This document shows positions 1-8,001 of a stretch of DNA of 22,836 bases, piece after piece; the stretch's first letter is position 1, and each line of letters begins with the position of its first letter. The translations under genes and the position numbers were made by a program. The notes below the pieces were generated by a model. It made no database searches and was not told where the DNA came from. It saw nothing but the letters and a program-made list of their open reading frames with translations. This stretch comes from an uncultured Clostridia bacterium (GTDB lineage Bacteria; Bacillota_A; Clostridia; Christensenellales; CAG-138): positions 1 to 22,836 of the forward strand of contig CALFIV010000149.1 of the NCBI GenBank assembly GCA_937877295.1, written 5' to 3'.

Positions 1-12
1 CTCTTCCGATCT
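1..12. other. Residual Illumina adapter end at contig edge
   Basis: The first 12 bases, CTCTTCCGATCT, are identical to the 3' end of the standard Illumina TruSeq adapter. The butyrate kinase reading frame resumes directly after them (LPTNAVV..., typical of the family), whereas the residues encoded by the adapter bases (LFRS) do not fit it. The base run after the join, CTTCCGA, resembles the adapter itself, which suggests joining at a short match. These bases should not be read as genomic. Confidence 0.85.
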
Positions 13-438
13 CTTCCGACCAACGCGGTCGTCAATCTCTGCTTCTCGGGCAAGACGAAGAAGGAGATCAAAAAGCTCATCGGCTCGGAGGGCGGCGTGT
101 ATTCCTCCCTCGGAACAAAGGACTTCCGCGAGGTGGAAAACCGCGCCATGAGCGGCGACGATCCGGAGGCGGCAAAGATCTTCAAAGCGCTGGCATATCA
201 GCTTGCGAAGGACGCGGGCGCGATGGCGGCGGTCATGAAGTTCAAGGTGGATGCGATCGTGTACACCGGCGGCATGTCGTACTCGAAGGCGTTCTGCGAC
301 GAGCTCGATCAATACCTTGCGCCGCTCGCGCCGGTGCTGCGATTCCCGGGTGAGGAAGAAATGAAGAGCCTTGCGGAAGGCGCGCTGCGCGTTCTGCACG
401 GCGGCGAATGCAAAACATATTTGGGAGAGGTCGAATGA
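13..438 (+). CDS. buk: Butyrate kinase, C-terminal part (5' end missing)
   Basis: This is the last ~141 residues of an acetate/butyrate kinase family enzyme (ASKHA fold), which converts acyl phosphate plus ADP to the free acid plus ATP in the cytoplasm. The reading frame is open from the window start; the codons after base 12 give LPTNAVVNLCFSGK, then GGVYSSLGTKDFREVE, IVYTGGMSYSKAF and a typical C-terminal EGALRVL segment, all characteristic of butyrate kinases. The N-terminal half, with the first phosphate-binding motif, lies outside the contig. Its stop overlaps the ptb start in an ATGA (435-438), so the two are translationally coupled. Buk before ptb is the reverse of the usual clostridial ptb-buk order. 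Substrate could be butyrate, isobutyrate or another short acyl group; sequence alone does not settle it. Confidence 0.9.
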   Translation, partial: LPTNAVVNLCFSGKTKKEIKKLIGSEGGVYSSLGTKDFREVENRAMSGDDPEAAKIFKALAYQLAKDAGAMAAVMKFKVDAIVYTGGMSYSKAFCDELDQYLAPLAPVLRFPGEEEMKSLAEGALRVLHGGECKTYLGEVE

Positions 439-1334
439 GGACGATACAGGAGATCATCAAGGCGGCCGAGGGCTATGCTTCCGGACGCATCGCGGTGGCG
501 GCTGCGCATGACGCAGACGTATTGAAGGCAGCTGTCGCGGCAAAGCGCCGGAAGATCGCAGAGCCCATTCTGGTGGGCCATGAAACGCAGATCGCAGAGA
601 TTCTTTCTGCGCTCGGCGAAGATCCGGAGGCGTTTGCGATCATCCACGCGGATTCCGATGTGGACTGCGCCGAACAGGCGGTTCGCTGCGTGTCCGAGGG
701 GAAAGCCAACTTTCTGATGAAGGGGCTTCTGAACACGCCCGACATCATGCGCGCGGTGCTGAAGCCCGAGGCGGGACTCAGAACCGGCAAGCTCATCAGC
801 CACGTCATGATGTATGAGCCGAAGGGCCATCGCATGATGGGACTCACCGACGGCGGCATGAACACGTTCCCCGATCTGGAAAAGAAAGCGGAGATCCTCG
901 AAAACGCGGCAAAGGTCTTCAAAGCGCTCGGCTACGACGAGATCAACGCGGCATGCATCTGCGGCGCGGAGGTCGTCAACCCCAAGATCCAGTCCACGGT
1001 CGACGCCAGGACGCTCAGTGAGATGACTGACCGCTGGACGCCGTACAACATGAATGTGTACGGGCCGGTCGGCCTCGATCTCGCGGTTTCGGAAGCCGCC
1101 TGCAAACACAAGCATTATGAGGCGAAGGGCGCGGGTCAGGCGGATATTCTGCTCGTTCCGTCCTACGAGACGGGCAACGGCATCGGCAAGGCCATGTCGA
1201 TCTTCGGCGGCGCAATGAACGCCGGCATCGTTGTCGGCGCGAAAGTTCCGATCGTTCTGGTTTCCCGCGCGGACAGCGCGGAGGTCAAGCTGGCGTCCGT
1301 CGCTCTCGGCGCGGTCGTCGCTCGCGGCATGTAA
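435..1334 (+). CDS. ptb: Phosphate butyryltransferase (phosphate acyltransferase family)
   Basis: A 299-residue protein, normal length for phosphate butyryltransferase, which exchanges CoA for phosphate on butyryl-CoA or a related acyl-CoA to give the acyl phosphate used by Buk. Recognisable family segments are AEPILVGH near residue 43, the NFLMKGLLNT stretch, the LTDGGMNTFPDLEKKAEIL segment in the middle, and VPSYETGNGIGKAM followed by VVGAKVPIVLVSRAD towards the C-terminus. The ATG at 435 is preferred over an in-frame upstream ATG at 408 because GGGAGAGG lies just before it and because it gives the 4-bp ATGA overlap with buk. It is in one transcription unit with buk and, 24 bp downstream, an aminotransferase. 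A phosphate acetyltransferase is the main alternative, but the neighbouring kinase argues for butyryl or branched acyl substrates. Confidence 0.9.
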   Translation: MRTIQEIIKAAEGYASGRIAVAAAHDADVLKAAVAAKRRKIAEPILVGHETQIAEILSALGEDPEAFAIIHADSDVDCAEQAVRCVSEGKANFLMKGLLNTPDIMRAVLKPEAGLRTGKLISHVMMYEPKGHRMMGLTDGGMNTFPDLEKKAEILENAAKVFKALGYDEINAACICGAEVVNPKIQSTVDARTLSEMTDRWTPYNMNVYGPVGLDLAVSEAACKHKHYEAKGAGQADILLVPSYETGNGIGKAMSIFGGAMNAGIVVGAKVPIVLVSRADSAEVKLASVALGAVVARGM

Positions 1335-1358
1335 TGGAAAAACTTTGGAGGTAGGAAA

Positions 1359-2543
1359 ATGTTAGTCAACGAAATGGTCCAGCTGGGCGCAAAGCGCGCG
1401 AATATTCGTGAGCTTTTTGAGTACGGTCTGAAGCGCAAGGCTGAAGTCGGCGCGGAAAACGTCTACGATTTTTCCATCGGCAATCCGTCTGTACCCGCGC
1501 CTGACGCAGTGCAGGAAGCGTATCGCCGGCTTGCGGAGCGCAAGGATACGGTGAAGATCCACGGCTATACGTCCGCCACCGGCGCAATGAGCGTGCGCGA
1601 GGCGATCGCAAAGAACCTGGACGAACGATTCCGCTGCGGCGCAAGGGCGCAGAATATCTTTGTGACCTGCGGAGCGGCTCCTGCACTGATGGCGACGATG
1701 AAGGCAATGTGCGTTCCCGGTGCGGAATACATCATCCTTGCGCCGTACTTCCCCGAATACCAGACGTTCATCCATGCGGTCGGCGGCAAGGTCGTCGTTG
1801 TTCCGGCGAACACGTCCGATTTCGATCTGCATGCGGAGGAGATCGAGCCGTATTTTACGAAGCACACACAGGCGATCATCATAAATTCGCCCAACAACCC
1901 GTCCGGCGTCGTGTATCAAAAGGAAGCGTTGGAAGCGCTTGCAAAGCTTTTGCGCCAAAAGAGCGCCGAATTCGGCCATCCGATCTATCTGATCGCCGAC
2001 GAGCCCTACCGTGAGCTCGTGTTCGACGGCTATGAAACGCCGTTCATCCCGAACATCTACGAAAACACCGTAGTGTGCTATTCGTGGTCCAAGTCTTTGA
2101 GCCTTCCGGGCGAGCGTATCGGATACGTGTTCGTGCCGGATCGCTGCGCCGACAGCGCCGATCTCTTCAACGCCGTCGCGGGCTCTGCAAGAGCTTTGGG
2201 TCACATCTGCGCGCCGACGACGTCGCAGTATATCGTGGAGACCTGCTGCCATCTGATGCCGGATATCGAGGCGTATGACCAAAACCGCAAAACGCTTTAC
2301 AAAGCGCTGACGGACATGGGCTATACCTGTATTTATCCGCACGGCGCATTCTACATGCTTTTGAAAACGCCATATGGCACGTCGATGGAGTTCTCCGAAA
2401 AGGCGAAGGAATTCGACATTCTGCTTCCGCCGTGCGATCCGTTCGGCTGCCCCGGATACATGCGGCTCTCCACCTGCGTGAGCCACGACATGATCCTGAG
2501 AAGCCTTCCGGCCTTCCAAGCACTGCTGGAAGAAAACAAATAA
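1359..2543 (+). CDS. Pyridoxal-phosphate-dependent aminotransferase, class I/II
   Basis: A 394-residue fold-type I aminotransferase of the aspartate aminotransferase superfamily, cytoplasmic. Visible motifs are the N-terminal FSIGNPSVPAP substrate loop (about 38-48), NSPNNPSGVV (176-185), ADEPYRELVF with the cofactor-ring aspartate (Asp214), and SWSKSLSLPGERIGY with the Schiff-base lysine (Lys245). The ATG at 1359 has a GGAGG at 1347-1351. It follows ptb by 24 bp and is probably cotranscribed with buk-ptb. That context suggests a link to amino acid fermentation: transamination to a 2-oxo acid, oxidation to acyl-CoA elsewhere, then ATP from Ptb/Buk. The amino acid substrate cannot be read from the sequence, so no symbol is given. 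An internal terminator follows 17 bp after the stop. Confidence 0.9.
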   Translation: MLVNEMVQLGAKRANIRELFEYGLKRKAEVGAENVYDFSIGNPSVPAPDAVQEAYRRLAERKDTVKIHGYTSATGAMSVREAIAKNLDERFRCGARAQNIFVTCGAAPALMATMKAMCVPGAEYIILAPYFPEYQTFIHAVGGKVVVVPANTSDFDLHAEEIEPYFTKHTQAIIINSPNNPSGVVYQKEALEALAKLLRQKSAEFGHPIYLIADEPYRELVFDGYETPFIPNIYENTVVCYSWSKSLSLPGERIGYVFVPDRCADSADLFNAVAGSARALGHICAPTTSQYIVETCCHLMPDIEAYDQNRKTLYKALTDMGYTCIYPHGAFYMLLKTPYGTSMEFSEKAKEFDILLPPCDPFGCPGYMRLSTCVSHDMILRSLPAFQALLEENK

Positions 2544-2560
2544 TTCCCAAAAAGAAAAAC

Positions 2561-2581
2561 CCCGCATCAGCACGGTGCGGG
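2561..2581. terminator. Bidirectional intrinsic terminator between convergent genes
   Basis: Six-bp stem CCCGCA/TGCGGG (2561-2566 with 2576-2581) with a 9-nt loop. On the minus strand it is followed by GTTTTTCTTTTT, a strong U-tract serving tldD-pmbA; on the plus strand by ATTTTGTG, a weaker tract serving the aminotransferase unit. It fills the 52-bp gap between two convergent genes. Confidence 0.8.
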
Positions 2582-2595
2582 ATTTTGTGTTGTCC

Positions 2596-3930
2596 TTATT
2601 TGCCGGAGACGATGAGCTTTTGGATCAAGAGACTCGGGCAGCCGACCCGGCCGAAGCCCGGAATGCCGAAGCGCAGATCGCTTCCGACGTTTTCGATGTT
2701 CTGCATCAGCGTGAGGAAGTTTCCGGCGCAGGTGATCTGATCCACCGAGCGCACGATCTTTCCGTCCTCCACAAGCAGTCCGCGTGCAATCAGCGAGAAG
2801 TCGCCGCTGATGGGGTTCAGACCCGCATGCAGACCGCTCAGCTCCGTGATGATCAGACCGCTGCCGAGCGCGGCGACGAGTTGATCAAAGCTCTTTTCGC
2901 CTTTGACAAGGTAGAAATTGCTGGGCGCAGTTTCAACCGGCGCGGCAGCGCCCGCACGGCCGGCATTGGATGTGGAAGCGACGCCGTCCTTCTGCGCGGA
3001 TTTCAGATTGTACAGATAGCTCTTCAAAACGCCGTTTTCCACCACGTTCGTCACCACGGAGGGAACGCCTTCCGCGTCAAATGCGCGCGGATTATCGGGC
3101 TCAAACGGATCGTCGATGATCGTCACCGCAGGGCTTGCGATCGGCTGATCGAGCTTTCCGGCCAAAAGCGACAGCCCCTTTTGTACACGGCTCGCATAGA
3201 ACAGGGAAGAGAACGCCTGCAGAAGATCCGCAGCTGCGTCGTTGCGCAGCAGAATGCGGTATTCGCCGGAATCGACGGCCGATGCGTCAAACTGCATCAG
3301 CGTGTTTTCCACGCTCTCCTTGATGATGCTGCCGTAGTCCGCGGCGTCCGGTCCGATCTTGAACGCGTAGCTGCAATGCTCCTCGTCGCCCTGCTTGAGA
3401 ATCGGGCCGACGATCGAATAGGCGACGCGGTTTTCGCTGTCCGCATGCAGACCGAGCGTATTGTAAATATGCGTTTTCAGAACGCCGGTGTCGACCGAGC
3501 AGTATTCCATACGGTTGACGCGCGGATCGTAGGCCAGCGTATCGCGCTCCATGTCGAGCGCAATGCGGATCTTTTCTTCCTCCGGCAGATCGACGAAGGG
3601 ATTCGGCTTTTGCTCGATTGCGGGGTACTCGCAAGCGCCCTGCATCGGGTTGGCGTCCGTGTTTTCGATCGCCTTGGCGTTGTCGATCGCGTGCGCGACG
3701 AGGTTTTGCGGATCTTCGAACACTTCGGTGTAGGCATAGCCGCTCTTGCCGTCAAACAGCACGCGCAGATTGCAGCCGGTGTTGCGTTCCACGGAATACT
3801 TGATGATCTCGCCGCCCAGCACGTTGACCGAGAATCCGTCGGAAGAAGTTGCATAGACCTCCGCGCTGTCGCAGCCCTGCTCGAGCGCAATCGCAAAACA
3901 AGCGTCCTTGAACTGTTCAAATGTCATCAT
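2596..3930 (-). CDS. pmbA: TldE/PmbA-family protein (metalloprotease-like partner of TldD)
   Basis: A 444-residue member of the TldD/PmbA (U62) family. In E. coli TldD and TldE form a heterodimer that degrades unfolded or modified peptides; TldE lacks the catalytic metal site. This one likewise has no HExxxH, while it keeps the family's C-terminal beta-barrel segments, for example NVVENGVLKSYLYNLKSAQK, SNAGRAGAAAPVETAPSNFY and NPISGDFSLIARGLLVEDGKI. A longer open frame reaches 4143, but the ATG at 3930 has AAAGGAGG six bases before it and overlaps the tldD stop as ATGA, so this start is chosen. It sits directly downstream of tldD and ends before a strong terminator. Confidence 0.93.
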   Translation of the reverse strand: MMTFEQFKDACFAIALEQGCDSAEVYATSSDGFSVNVLGGEIIKYSVERNTGCNLRVLFDGKSGYAYTEVFEDPQNLVAHAIDNAKAIENTDANPMQGACEYPAIEQKPNPFVDLPEEEKIRIALDMERDTLAYDPRVNRMEYCSVDTGVLKTHIYNTLGLHADSENRVAYSIVGPILKQGDEEHCSYAFKIGPDAADYGSIIKESVENTLMQFDASAVDSGEYRILLRNDAAADLLQAFSSLFYASRVQKGLSLLAGKLDQPIASPAVTIIDDPFEPDNPRAFDAEGVPSVVTNVVENGVLKSYLYNLKSAQKDGVASTSNAGRAGAAAPVETAPSNFYLVKGEKSFDQLVAALGSGLIITELSGLHAGLNPISGDFSLIARGLLVEDGKIVRSVDQITCAGNFLTLMQNIENVGSDLRFGIPGFGRVGCPSLLIQKLIVSGK

Positions 3931-5318
3931 AATGCACCTCCTTTGCCGCCGACAACAATCTCGGCTACACGGATTCTGGGTTGACCGACGTTGGTGGGAA
4001 TGCTGCCCGATTGCGAGCCGCACATGCCGGGAGCCATCCACATGTTTCTGCCGATGCGGTCGATCTTCATCAGAACCTCCGCGCCCTTGCCGATCAGCGT
4101 TGCGCCGCGGACCGGGCAGAGGATCTTGCCGTCCTTCACCCAATAGCCTTCGCTGACGGCAAAATTGAATTCGCCGGTCAGCGGGTTGACGGAGCCGCCG
4201 CCCATCTTGGCTGCAAACAAACCGTCGCCCATCGTGCGGAGCATCTCCTCCTCATCGTCCTTGCCGGGCGCAAAGAACGTGTTGGTCATGCGCGAGGTCG
4301 GCGCATAGGTGTAATCCTGCCGTCTGCCGCTGCCGGTGACCGGATGGTCCATCAGGCGCGAGCCGAGAATGTCCACGAGGTACGATTTCAGAATGCCGTT
4401 TTCAATCAGAAGATTGCGCTGCGCGGGGTTGCCCTCGTCGTCGAAGTGCATCGAGCCCCATTCGCCGGGCAACGTGCCGTCGTCCACCGCGTTGACGATC
4501 GGGCTTGCGATCTGCTGATGGAGCTTGCCGCAGAACACGGAATTGCCGCGTCCGACGCTGGTCGCCTCGAGACCGTGTACGCAGGCTTCGTGCAGGATCA
4601 CGCCGCCGAAGCCGCCGTCGATCACCACGGGGACTGTGCCCGCCGGACATTCCGGCGCGTGCAGCATCGTCACCGCCGTCTTTGCGGATTCTCTGCCGAC
4701 GTCTTCGATATTGATCCGATCACGGTAGATTTCAAAGCCCATGCCGTAGCCGGGAGAGCAAACGCCGGTCTGCGCTTCGCCGTTCGCCATTGCGACGGAC
4801 TGGATCGCCGTGCGCACGCGCGGGCGGCGGTCTTCGGCATGCACGCCCTCGCTGTTGTAAACCCATGTACGATGGTCAAAGTCCATGTAGCTCGCCACGA
4901 CCTGCGTGATTTCATCCGAATACGCCTTGGCTGCCTTCGTGCCCCGCCGGAGCAGCTCGATCCGTTTTTGGTTGTTGATCTCGGAGAACGGGATTTTTGC
5001 CCACGATTGTCCGATGCGATCGATGGAGATCGCTTTTGCTTCACATTCCTTTGTGCCCTTGAGCGCGGACGCGGCAGCCCGCGCGCAAGCGATCAGCGCA
5101 TCCTCGCCGGTGTCGGCGGAATACGCATAAGCGCTCCGCGTGCCCTTCAGAACGCGTACGCCTGCGCCGACCTTGCGCGTATAGTTCGCGCTTTCCACCT
5201 TGCCGTCGATCATGGCCATCGTGTTGGATTCCGTATCTTCAAGATACAGCTCCGAAAAATCACCGCCTGTTTTGAGCGCTTCGTTCAAAACGGCATCCAC
5301 GACTTTGCTGCTTACCAA
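3927..5318 (-). CDS. tldD: TldD-family metalloprotease
   Basis: A 463-residue TldD-type protease, the catalytic partner of PmbA/TldE. The metal-binding HExxxH is present as HEACVH in GGVILHEACVHGLEATSV (His243/Glu244/His248 in this numbering), and the C-terminal MCGSQSGSIPTNVGQP segment holds the conserved cysteine ligand. The residue before the second histidine is valine where the family usually has glycine. The open frame starts with a GTG at 5327, but that codon overlaps the GGAGG; the TTG at 5318 stands 8 bases after GGAGG and is the better start. A near-consensus promoter lies 33 bp upstream, so tldD-pmbA is a two-gene operon. Confidence 0.9.
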   Translation of the reverse strand: MVSSKVVDAVLNEALKTGGDFSELYLEDTESNTMAMIDGKVESANYTRKVGAGVRVLKGTRSAYAYSADTGEDALIACARAAASALKGTKECEAKAISIDRIGQSWAKIPFSEINNQKRIELLRRGTKAAKAYSDEITQVVASYMDFDHRTWVYNSEGVHAEDRRPRVRTAIQSVAMANGEAQTGVCSPGYGMGFEIYRDRINIEDVGRESAKTAVTMLHAPECPAGTVPVVIDGGFGGVILHEACVHGLEATSVGRGNSVFCGKLHQQIASPIVNAVDDGTLPGEWGSMHFDDEGNPAQRNLLIENGILKSYLVDILGSRLMDHPVTGSGRRQDYTYAPTSRMTNTFFAPGKDDEEEMLRTMGDGLFAAKMGGGSVNPLTGEFNFAVSEGYWVKDGKILCPVRGATLIGKGAEVLMKIDRIGRNMWMAPGMCGSQSGSIPTNVGQPRIRVAEIVVGGKGGAL

Positions 5319-5350
5319 GTTTTGCACCTCCGTTTCTGTTCTTACCTTTC

Positions 5351-5378
5351 ATTATATCATACAACCCGGCCGTTGCAA
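5351..5378 (-). promoter_or_regulatory. Sigma-A promoter of tldD-pmbA
   Basis: On the minus strand, -35 TTGCAA (5378-5373), 16-bp spacer and a perfect -10 TATAAT (5356-5351). This puts the transcription start near 5344 and gives a leader of about 25 nt that contains the GGAGG used for the TTG start. Confidence 0.75.
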
Positions 5379-5387
5379 ACTCTTTTC

Positions 5388-5428
5388 GGCAAAGAAAAAA
5401 CGGCTGTACAGACGTTCCTGTACAGCCG
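5388..5428 (-). terminator. Intrinsic terminator of the DUF1292 gene
   Basis: A perfect 11-bp inverted repeat, CGGCTGTACAG/CTGTACAGCCG (5401-5411 with 5418-5428), with a 6-nt loop. On the minus strand it is followed by TTTTTTCTTTGCC, 13 bp past the gene's stop codon. No U-tract follows on the plus strand, so it acts in one direction. It lies just upstream of the tldD promoter and isolates the two units. Confidence 0.9.
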
Positions 5429-5441
5429 GTCTCGACTTGTC

Positions 5442-5756
5442 TTACTCTTCGGTCTTTTCGCAGCCTTCGCAGTCGTCTGCGTCGCAGTCCCAGCACTCCA
5501 TGCGTTTTTCGGCGATCGCAAACAGCTCGTCGAGAAGGTCGTCGGCCACGGGTACGAATTCTTCCATGTCCTCCTCTTCGTTGACGACGATCTCCATGAT
5601 GCAGACCTCAAAGTCCTCTTCCGGATCTTCGGGCAGATCTGCGTCTACGAGCACTGCGTACTCCTTGCCGTTGTGCTCAAAATAATCAATGACCTCAAGG
5701 TCAAACTCGTTGCCTTCCTCATCGGTGAAGGTGACAAGATCTCTTTCGTCTTCCAT
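5442..5756 (-). CDS. DUF1292 family small acidic protein
   Basis: A 104-residue strongly acidic protein of the DUF1292 family, widespread in Bacillota and of unknown function. The N-terminal part (LVTFTDEEGNEFDLEVIDYFEHNGKEYAVL) is the family core; the middle is rich in Glu/Asp (LPEDPEEDFE, NEEEDMEEF). The C-terminal tail has four cysteines in a short WDCDADDCEGCEK cluster plus Cys in RMECWD, which could bind a metal, though that is inference. The ATG at 5756 is chosen because AAAGGAGA stands 7-8 bases upstream; a longer open frame to 5858 would run over the promoter. It is monocistronic, with its own promoter and terminator, and divergent from the yheO-like gene. Confidence 0.9.
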   Translation of the reverse strand: MEDERDLVTFTDEEGNEFDLEVIDYFEHNGKEYAVLVDADLPEDPEEDFEVCIMEIVVNEEEDMEEFVPVADDLLDELFAIAEKRMECWDCDADDCEGCEKTEE

Positions 5757-5787
5757 TTCGGTATCTCCTTTGCTGAAATTCACCGAT

Positions 5788-5816
5788 AGTATATCGCAAT
5801 TTCCGCAGCTTTGCAA
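5788..5816 (-). promoter_or_regulatory. Sigma-A promoter of the DUF1292 gene
   Basis: Minus strand -35 TTGCAA (5816-5811), exact 17-bp spacer, -10 TATACT (5793-5788). The predicted start is near 5781, giving a leader of about 25 nt with the AAAGGAG. It uses the same -35 hexamer as the tldD promoter. Confidence 0.75.
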
Positions 5817-5896
5817 CAGCTTGGCGAGATTTTTCCGAACGGCGGCAAGGGAAGGCAAAAAATCTTTTGTAAATCAAAAATTATTTTTGTTTCCTC

Positions 5897-5924
5897 TTGT
5901 AATCGAGGGAGAATGGTTTATAAT
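5897..5924 (+). promoter_or_regulatory. Promoter of the yheO-ygeY-ygeW operon
   Basis: -35 TTGTAA (5897-5902), 16-bp spacer, -10 TATAAT (5919-5924); the ATG at 5954 follows about 22 bp after the expected start, with GGGAGG at 5940-5945. It is back to back with the DUF1292 promoter, 80 bp apart. An operator for the regulator encoded next door could lie in this gap, but no clear palindrome is seen. Confidence 0.7.
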
Positions 5925-5953
5925 GAAGATAAGAAAAATGGGAGGAACGGCGA

Positions 5954-6595
5954 ATGGATCTCGACTTTTACGGGAGACTTGCAAAAGCGATCGCAACGCA
6001 GTTCGGCGAAAGCTGTGAAGTGGTCGTCCACGATTTGAAGGGCGATCCGGACCACACGATCGCGGTGATTGAAAACGGACATGTTTCGCACCGCCGGGTG
6101 GGCGACGGGCCGAGCCGCATCGTTTTGGAAGCGTTGAAGGAAACCGATCCCGATAAGCTGCAGGACAGCTCAGGGTATCTGATGAAAACGCACGACGGGC
6201 GCATTCTGAAATCCTCTACGGTCTATATCCGCGATGCAAACGGCGTTCCGGAGGGCGTGTTTTCGATCAACTATGACGTGACGGAGCTTCTGATGGCGGA
6301 GCGTGCGGTCGAATCGATCCTGCAGCACAAGGCGGACCGCAAGATGCCGGAGCGCATTCCGCAGTCGGTCAACGAGCTTTTGGACGATCTCATCGAGCAG
6401 TCGGTGCAATTGGTCGGCAAGCCGGTGGCGATGATGTCCAAGGAGGATAAGATCGCGGCGATCGCCTATCTCAACAAAGCCGGCGCGTTTCTCGTCACGC
6501 GCAGCGGCGATAAGGTATCGAAGTATTTCGGCATCAGCAAATACACGCTCTACTCCTACATTGACGCAAGCAATACCAACGAACAGATGCAATAA
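5954..6595 (+). CDS. YheO/DauR-type PAS-HTH transcriptional regulator
   Basis: A 213-residue regulator with a YheO-like PAS domain (about residues 5-115, with EVVVHDLKG near the start and [12 protein letters not shown] at its end) and a C-terminal helix-turn-helix domain (about 155-207, [20 protein letters not shown]). Proteins of this build include DauR, which controls D-arginine use in Pseudomonas, and many uncharacterised regulators beside amino acid or purine catabolic genes. The PAS domain probably senses a small molecule. It is the first gene of an operon; ygeY follows 17 bp after the stop, so it likely controls the two enzymes downstream and its own synthesis. Whether it activates or represses is not visible. 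Confidence 0.88.
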   Translation: MDLDFYGRLAKAIATQFGESCEVVVHDLKGDPDHTIAVIENGHVSHRRVGDGPSRIVLEALKETDPDKLQDSSGYLMKTHDGRILKSSTVYIRDANGVPEGVFSINYDVTELLMAERAVESILQHKADRKMPERIPQSVNELLDDLIEQSVQLVGKPVAMMSKEDKIAAIAYLNKAGAFLVTRSGDKVSKYFGISKYTLYSYIDASNTNEQMQ

Positions 6596-6612
6596 ACAGA
6601 AAGGAAGCAGAT

Positions 6613-7989
6613 ATGGATTTTGAAGCAATCAAACGGGCGGCGCAGGGTTATCTGCCGCAAATGACCAAGTTTCTCCGTGATCTGATCGCGATTCCCAGCG
6701 AGAGCTGCGAGGAAGAGGGCGTCATTCGCCGCACGATCGCCGAGATGGAAACGCTCGGCTTCGACAAAGCGGAGATCGATCCCGAAGGCAACGCATTGGG
6801 CTGGATGGGCGAAGGCAGCCGCATCATCGCGTTCGACGGACACATCGACACCGTGGGCATCGGAAACATTGTAAACTGGGAGCATGATCCCTACAAGGGC
6901 TACGAAACCGACGATATCATCTACGGCCGCGGCGGTTCGGACCAGGAGGGCGGCGTCGTTTCGGCAGTGTACGGCGCGAAGATCATGAAGGACCTCAATC
7001 TGATCCCAGAAGATACCAAGATCCTCGTCGTCGCCTCCGTACAGGAGGAGGACTGCGACGGTCTGTGCTGGCAGTACATCCATAAGGAAGACGGAATCAC
7101 GCCGGAATTCGTCGTATCCACCGAGCCGACCGACGGCGGCATCTACCGGGGGCATCGCGGACGCATGGAGATCCGCGTGGACGTCAAGGGCGTTTCCTGC
7201 CACGGCTCTGCGCCGGAACGCGGCGACAACGCGATCTATAAGATGGCGGACATTCTGCGCGAAGTACGCGCGCTCAACGAGAACACGGCAACCGACGCCG
7301 ACGAGATCAAGGGCCTTGTCAAGATGCTCGATCCGAAGTACAACCCCGAGCATTGGGAGGATGCGCGCTTTTTAGGCCGCGGCACGATCACCTGTTCGCA
7401 GATCTTCTACACCTCGCCGTCGCGCTGTGCGGTGGCGGATTCGTGCGCAGTCTCGCTCGACCGCCGCATGACCGCAGGCGAAACATGGGATTCGTGCCTT
7501 CAGGAGATCCGCAATCTCCCGGCATGCAAAAAGTACGGCGACGACGTCAAGGTTTCGATGTATATGTACGACCGCCCGGCATGGACGGGCCTCAAGTATG
7601 AGACGGAGTGCTATTTCCCGACGTGGATCAACAAGGAGAACGCGGCGCACGTGCAGGCGCTCGTCGACGCGCACAAGGGCCTGTTCGGCGACAGGCGCAT
7701 CGGCCATGAAAGCGCAATGCATCTGAGAAACCGTCCTCTGATCGACAAATGGACGTTCTCGACCAACGGCGTTTCCATTCAGGGCCGCTACGGCATCCCG
7801 TGCGTAGGCTTCGGGCCGGGCGCGGAGTCGCAGGCGCATGCGCCGAACGAGATCACATGGAAGCAGGACCTTGTGACCTGCGCAGCGCTGTACGCAGCCG
7901 TTCCGATGTGCTATAAGCCCGAAAACCGCACCGACGACGTCACCGAATACCGCGCGGGCAAGACCGATACCAAGTTTGCAAACGATTGA
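6613..7989 (+). CDS. ygeY: YgeY-type M20 family metallohydrolase
   Basis: A 458-residue M20 peptidase/deacylase relative of E. coli YgeY, a family described as a selenium-metabolism-linked hydrolase because it occurs near selenium-dependent molybdenum hydroxylases. Zinc-site motifs are all present: FDGHIDTV (His77, Asp79), [10 protein letters not shown] (bridging Asp110), VQEEDCDG (Glu145/146), STEPTD (Glu171) and the late SQAHAPNE histidine. It is longer than the roughly 400 residues usual for YgeY, the excess including a polar C-terminal tail after MCYKPEN. The start at 6613 has GAAAGGA just upstream. It is cotranscribed with the PAS-HTH regulator and ygeW (12-bp gap). No in-frame TGA suggests selenocysteine in this gene. 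The substrate is unproven; a ureido or acyl-amino compound from purine breakdown is the likely class. Confidence 0.88.
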   Translation: MDFEAIKRAAQGYLPQMTKFLRDLIAIPSESCEEEGVIRRTIAEMETLGFDKAEIDPEGNALGWMGEGSRIIAFDGHIDTVGIGNIVNWEHDPYKGYETDDIIYGRGGSDQEGGVVSAVYGAKIMKDLNLIPEDTKILVVASVQEEDCDGLCWQYIHKEDGITPEFVVSTEPTDGGIYRGHRGRMEIRVDVKGVSCHGSAPERGDNAIYKMADILREVRALNENTATDADEIKGLVKMLDPKYNPEHWEDARFLGRGTITCSQIFYTSPSRCAVADSCAVSLDRRMTAGETWDSCLQEIRNLPACKKYGDDVKVSMYMYDRPAWTGLKYETECYFPTWINKENAAHVQALVDAHKGLFGDRRIGHESAMHLRNRPLIDKWTFSTNGVSIQGRYGIPCVGFGPGAESQAHAPNEITWKQDLVTCAALYAAVPMCYKPENRTDDVTEYRAGKTDTKFAND

Positions 7990-8001
7990 TGAGGAGGATC
8001 T

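Noticed and set aside
1362..2573. Long minus-strand open frame opposite the aminotransferase gene
   Set aside because: It lies fully antisense to a clear PLP enzyme, encodes an Arg/His-rich product with no recognisable family, and is explained by the GC-rich codon pattern of the real gene.
2575..5789. Two long plus-strand open frames (2575-3984 and 3981-5789) opposite pmbA, tldD and the DUF1292 gene
   Set aside because: Both are mirror images of well-supported genes with promoter, ribosome sites and terminators on the minus strand; products are Arg/Ala/Val-rich and match no family.
6613..7989. Selenocysteine insertion in the 'selenium-linked' YgeY
   Set aside because: The frame is uninterrupted with all M20 motifs in place; there is no internal TGA, so the selenium link refers only to genomic neighbours in other species.
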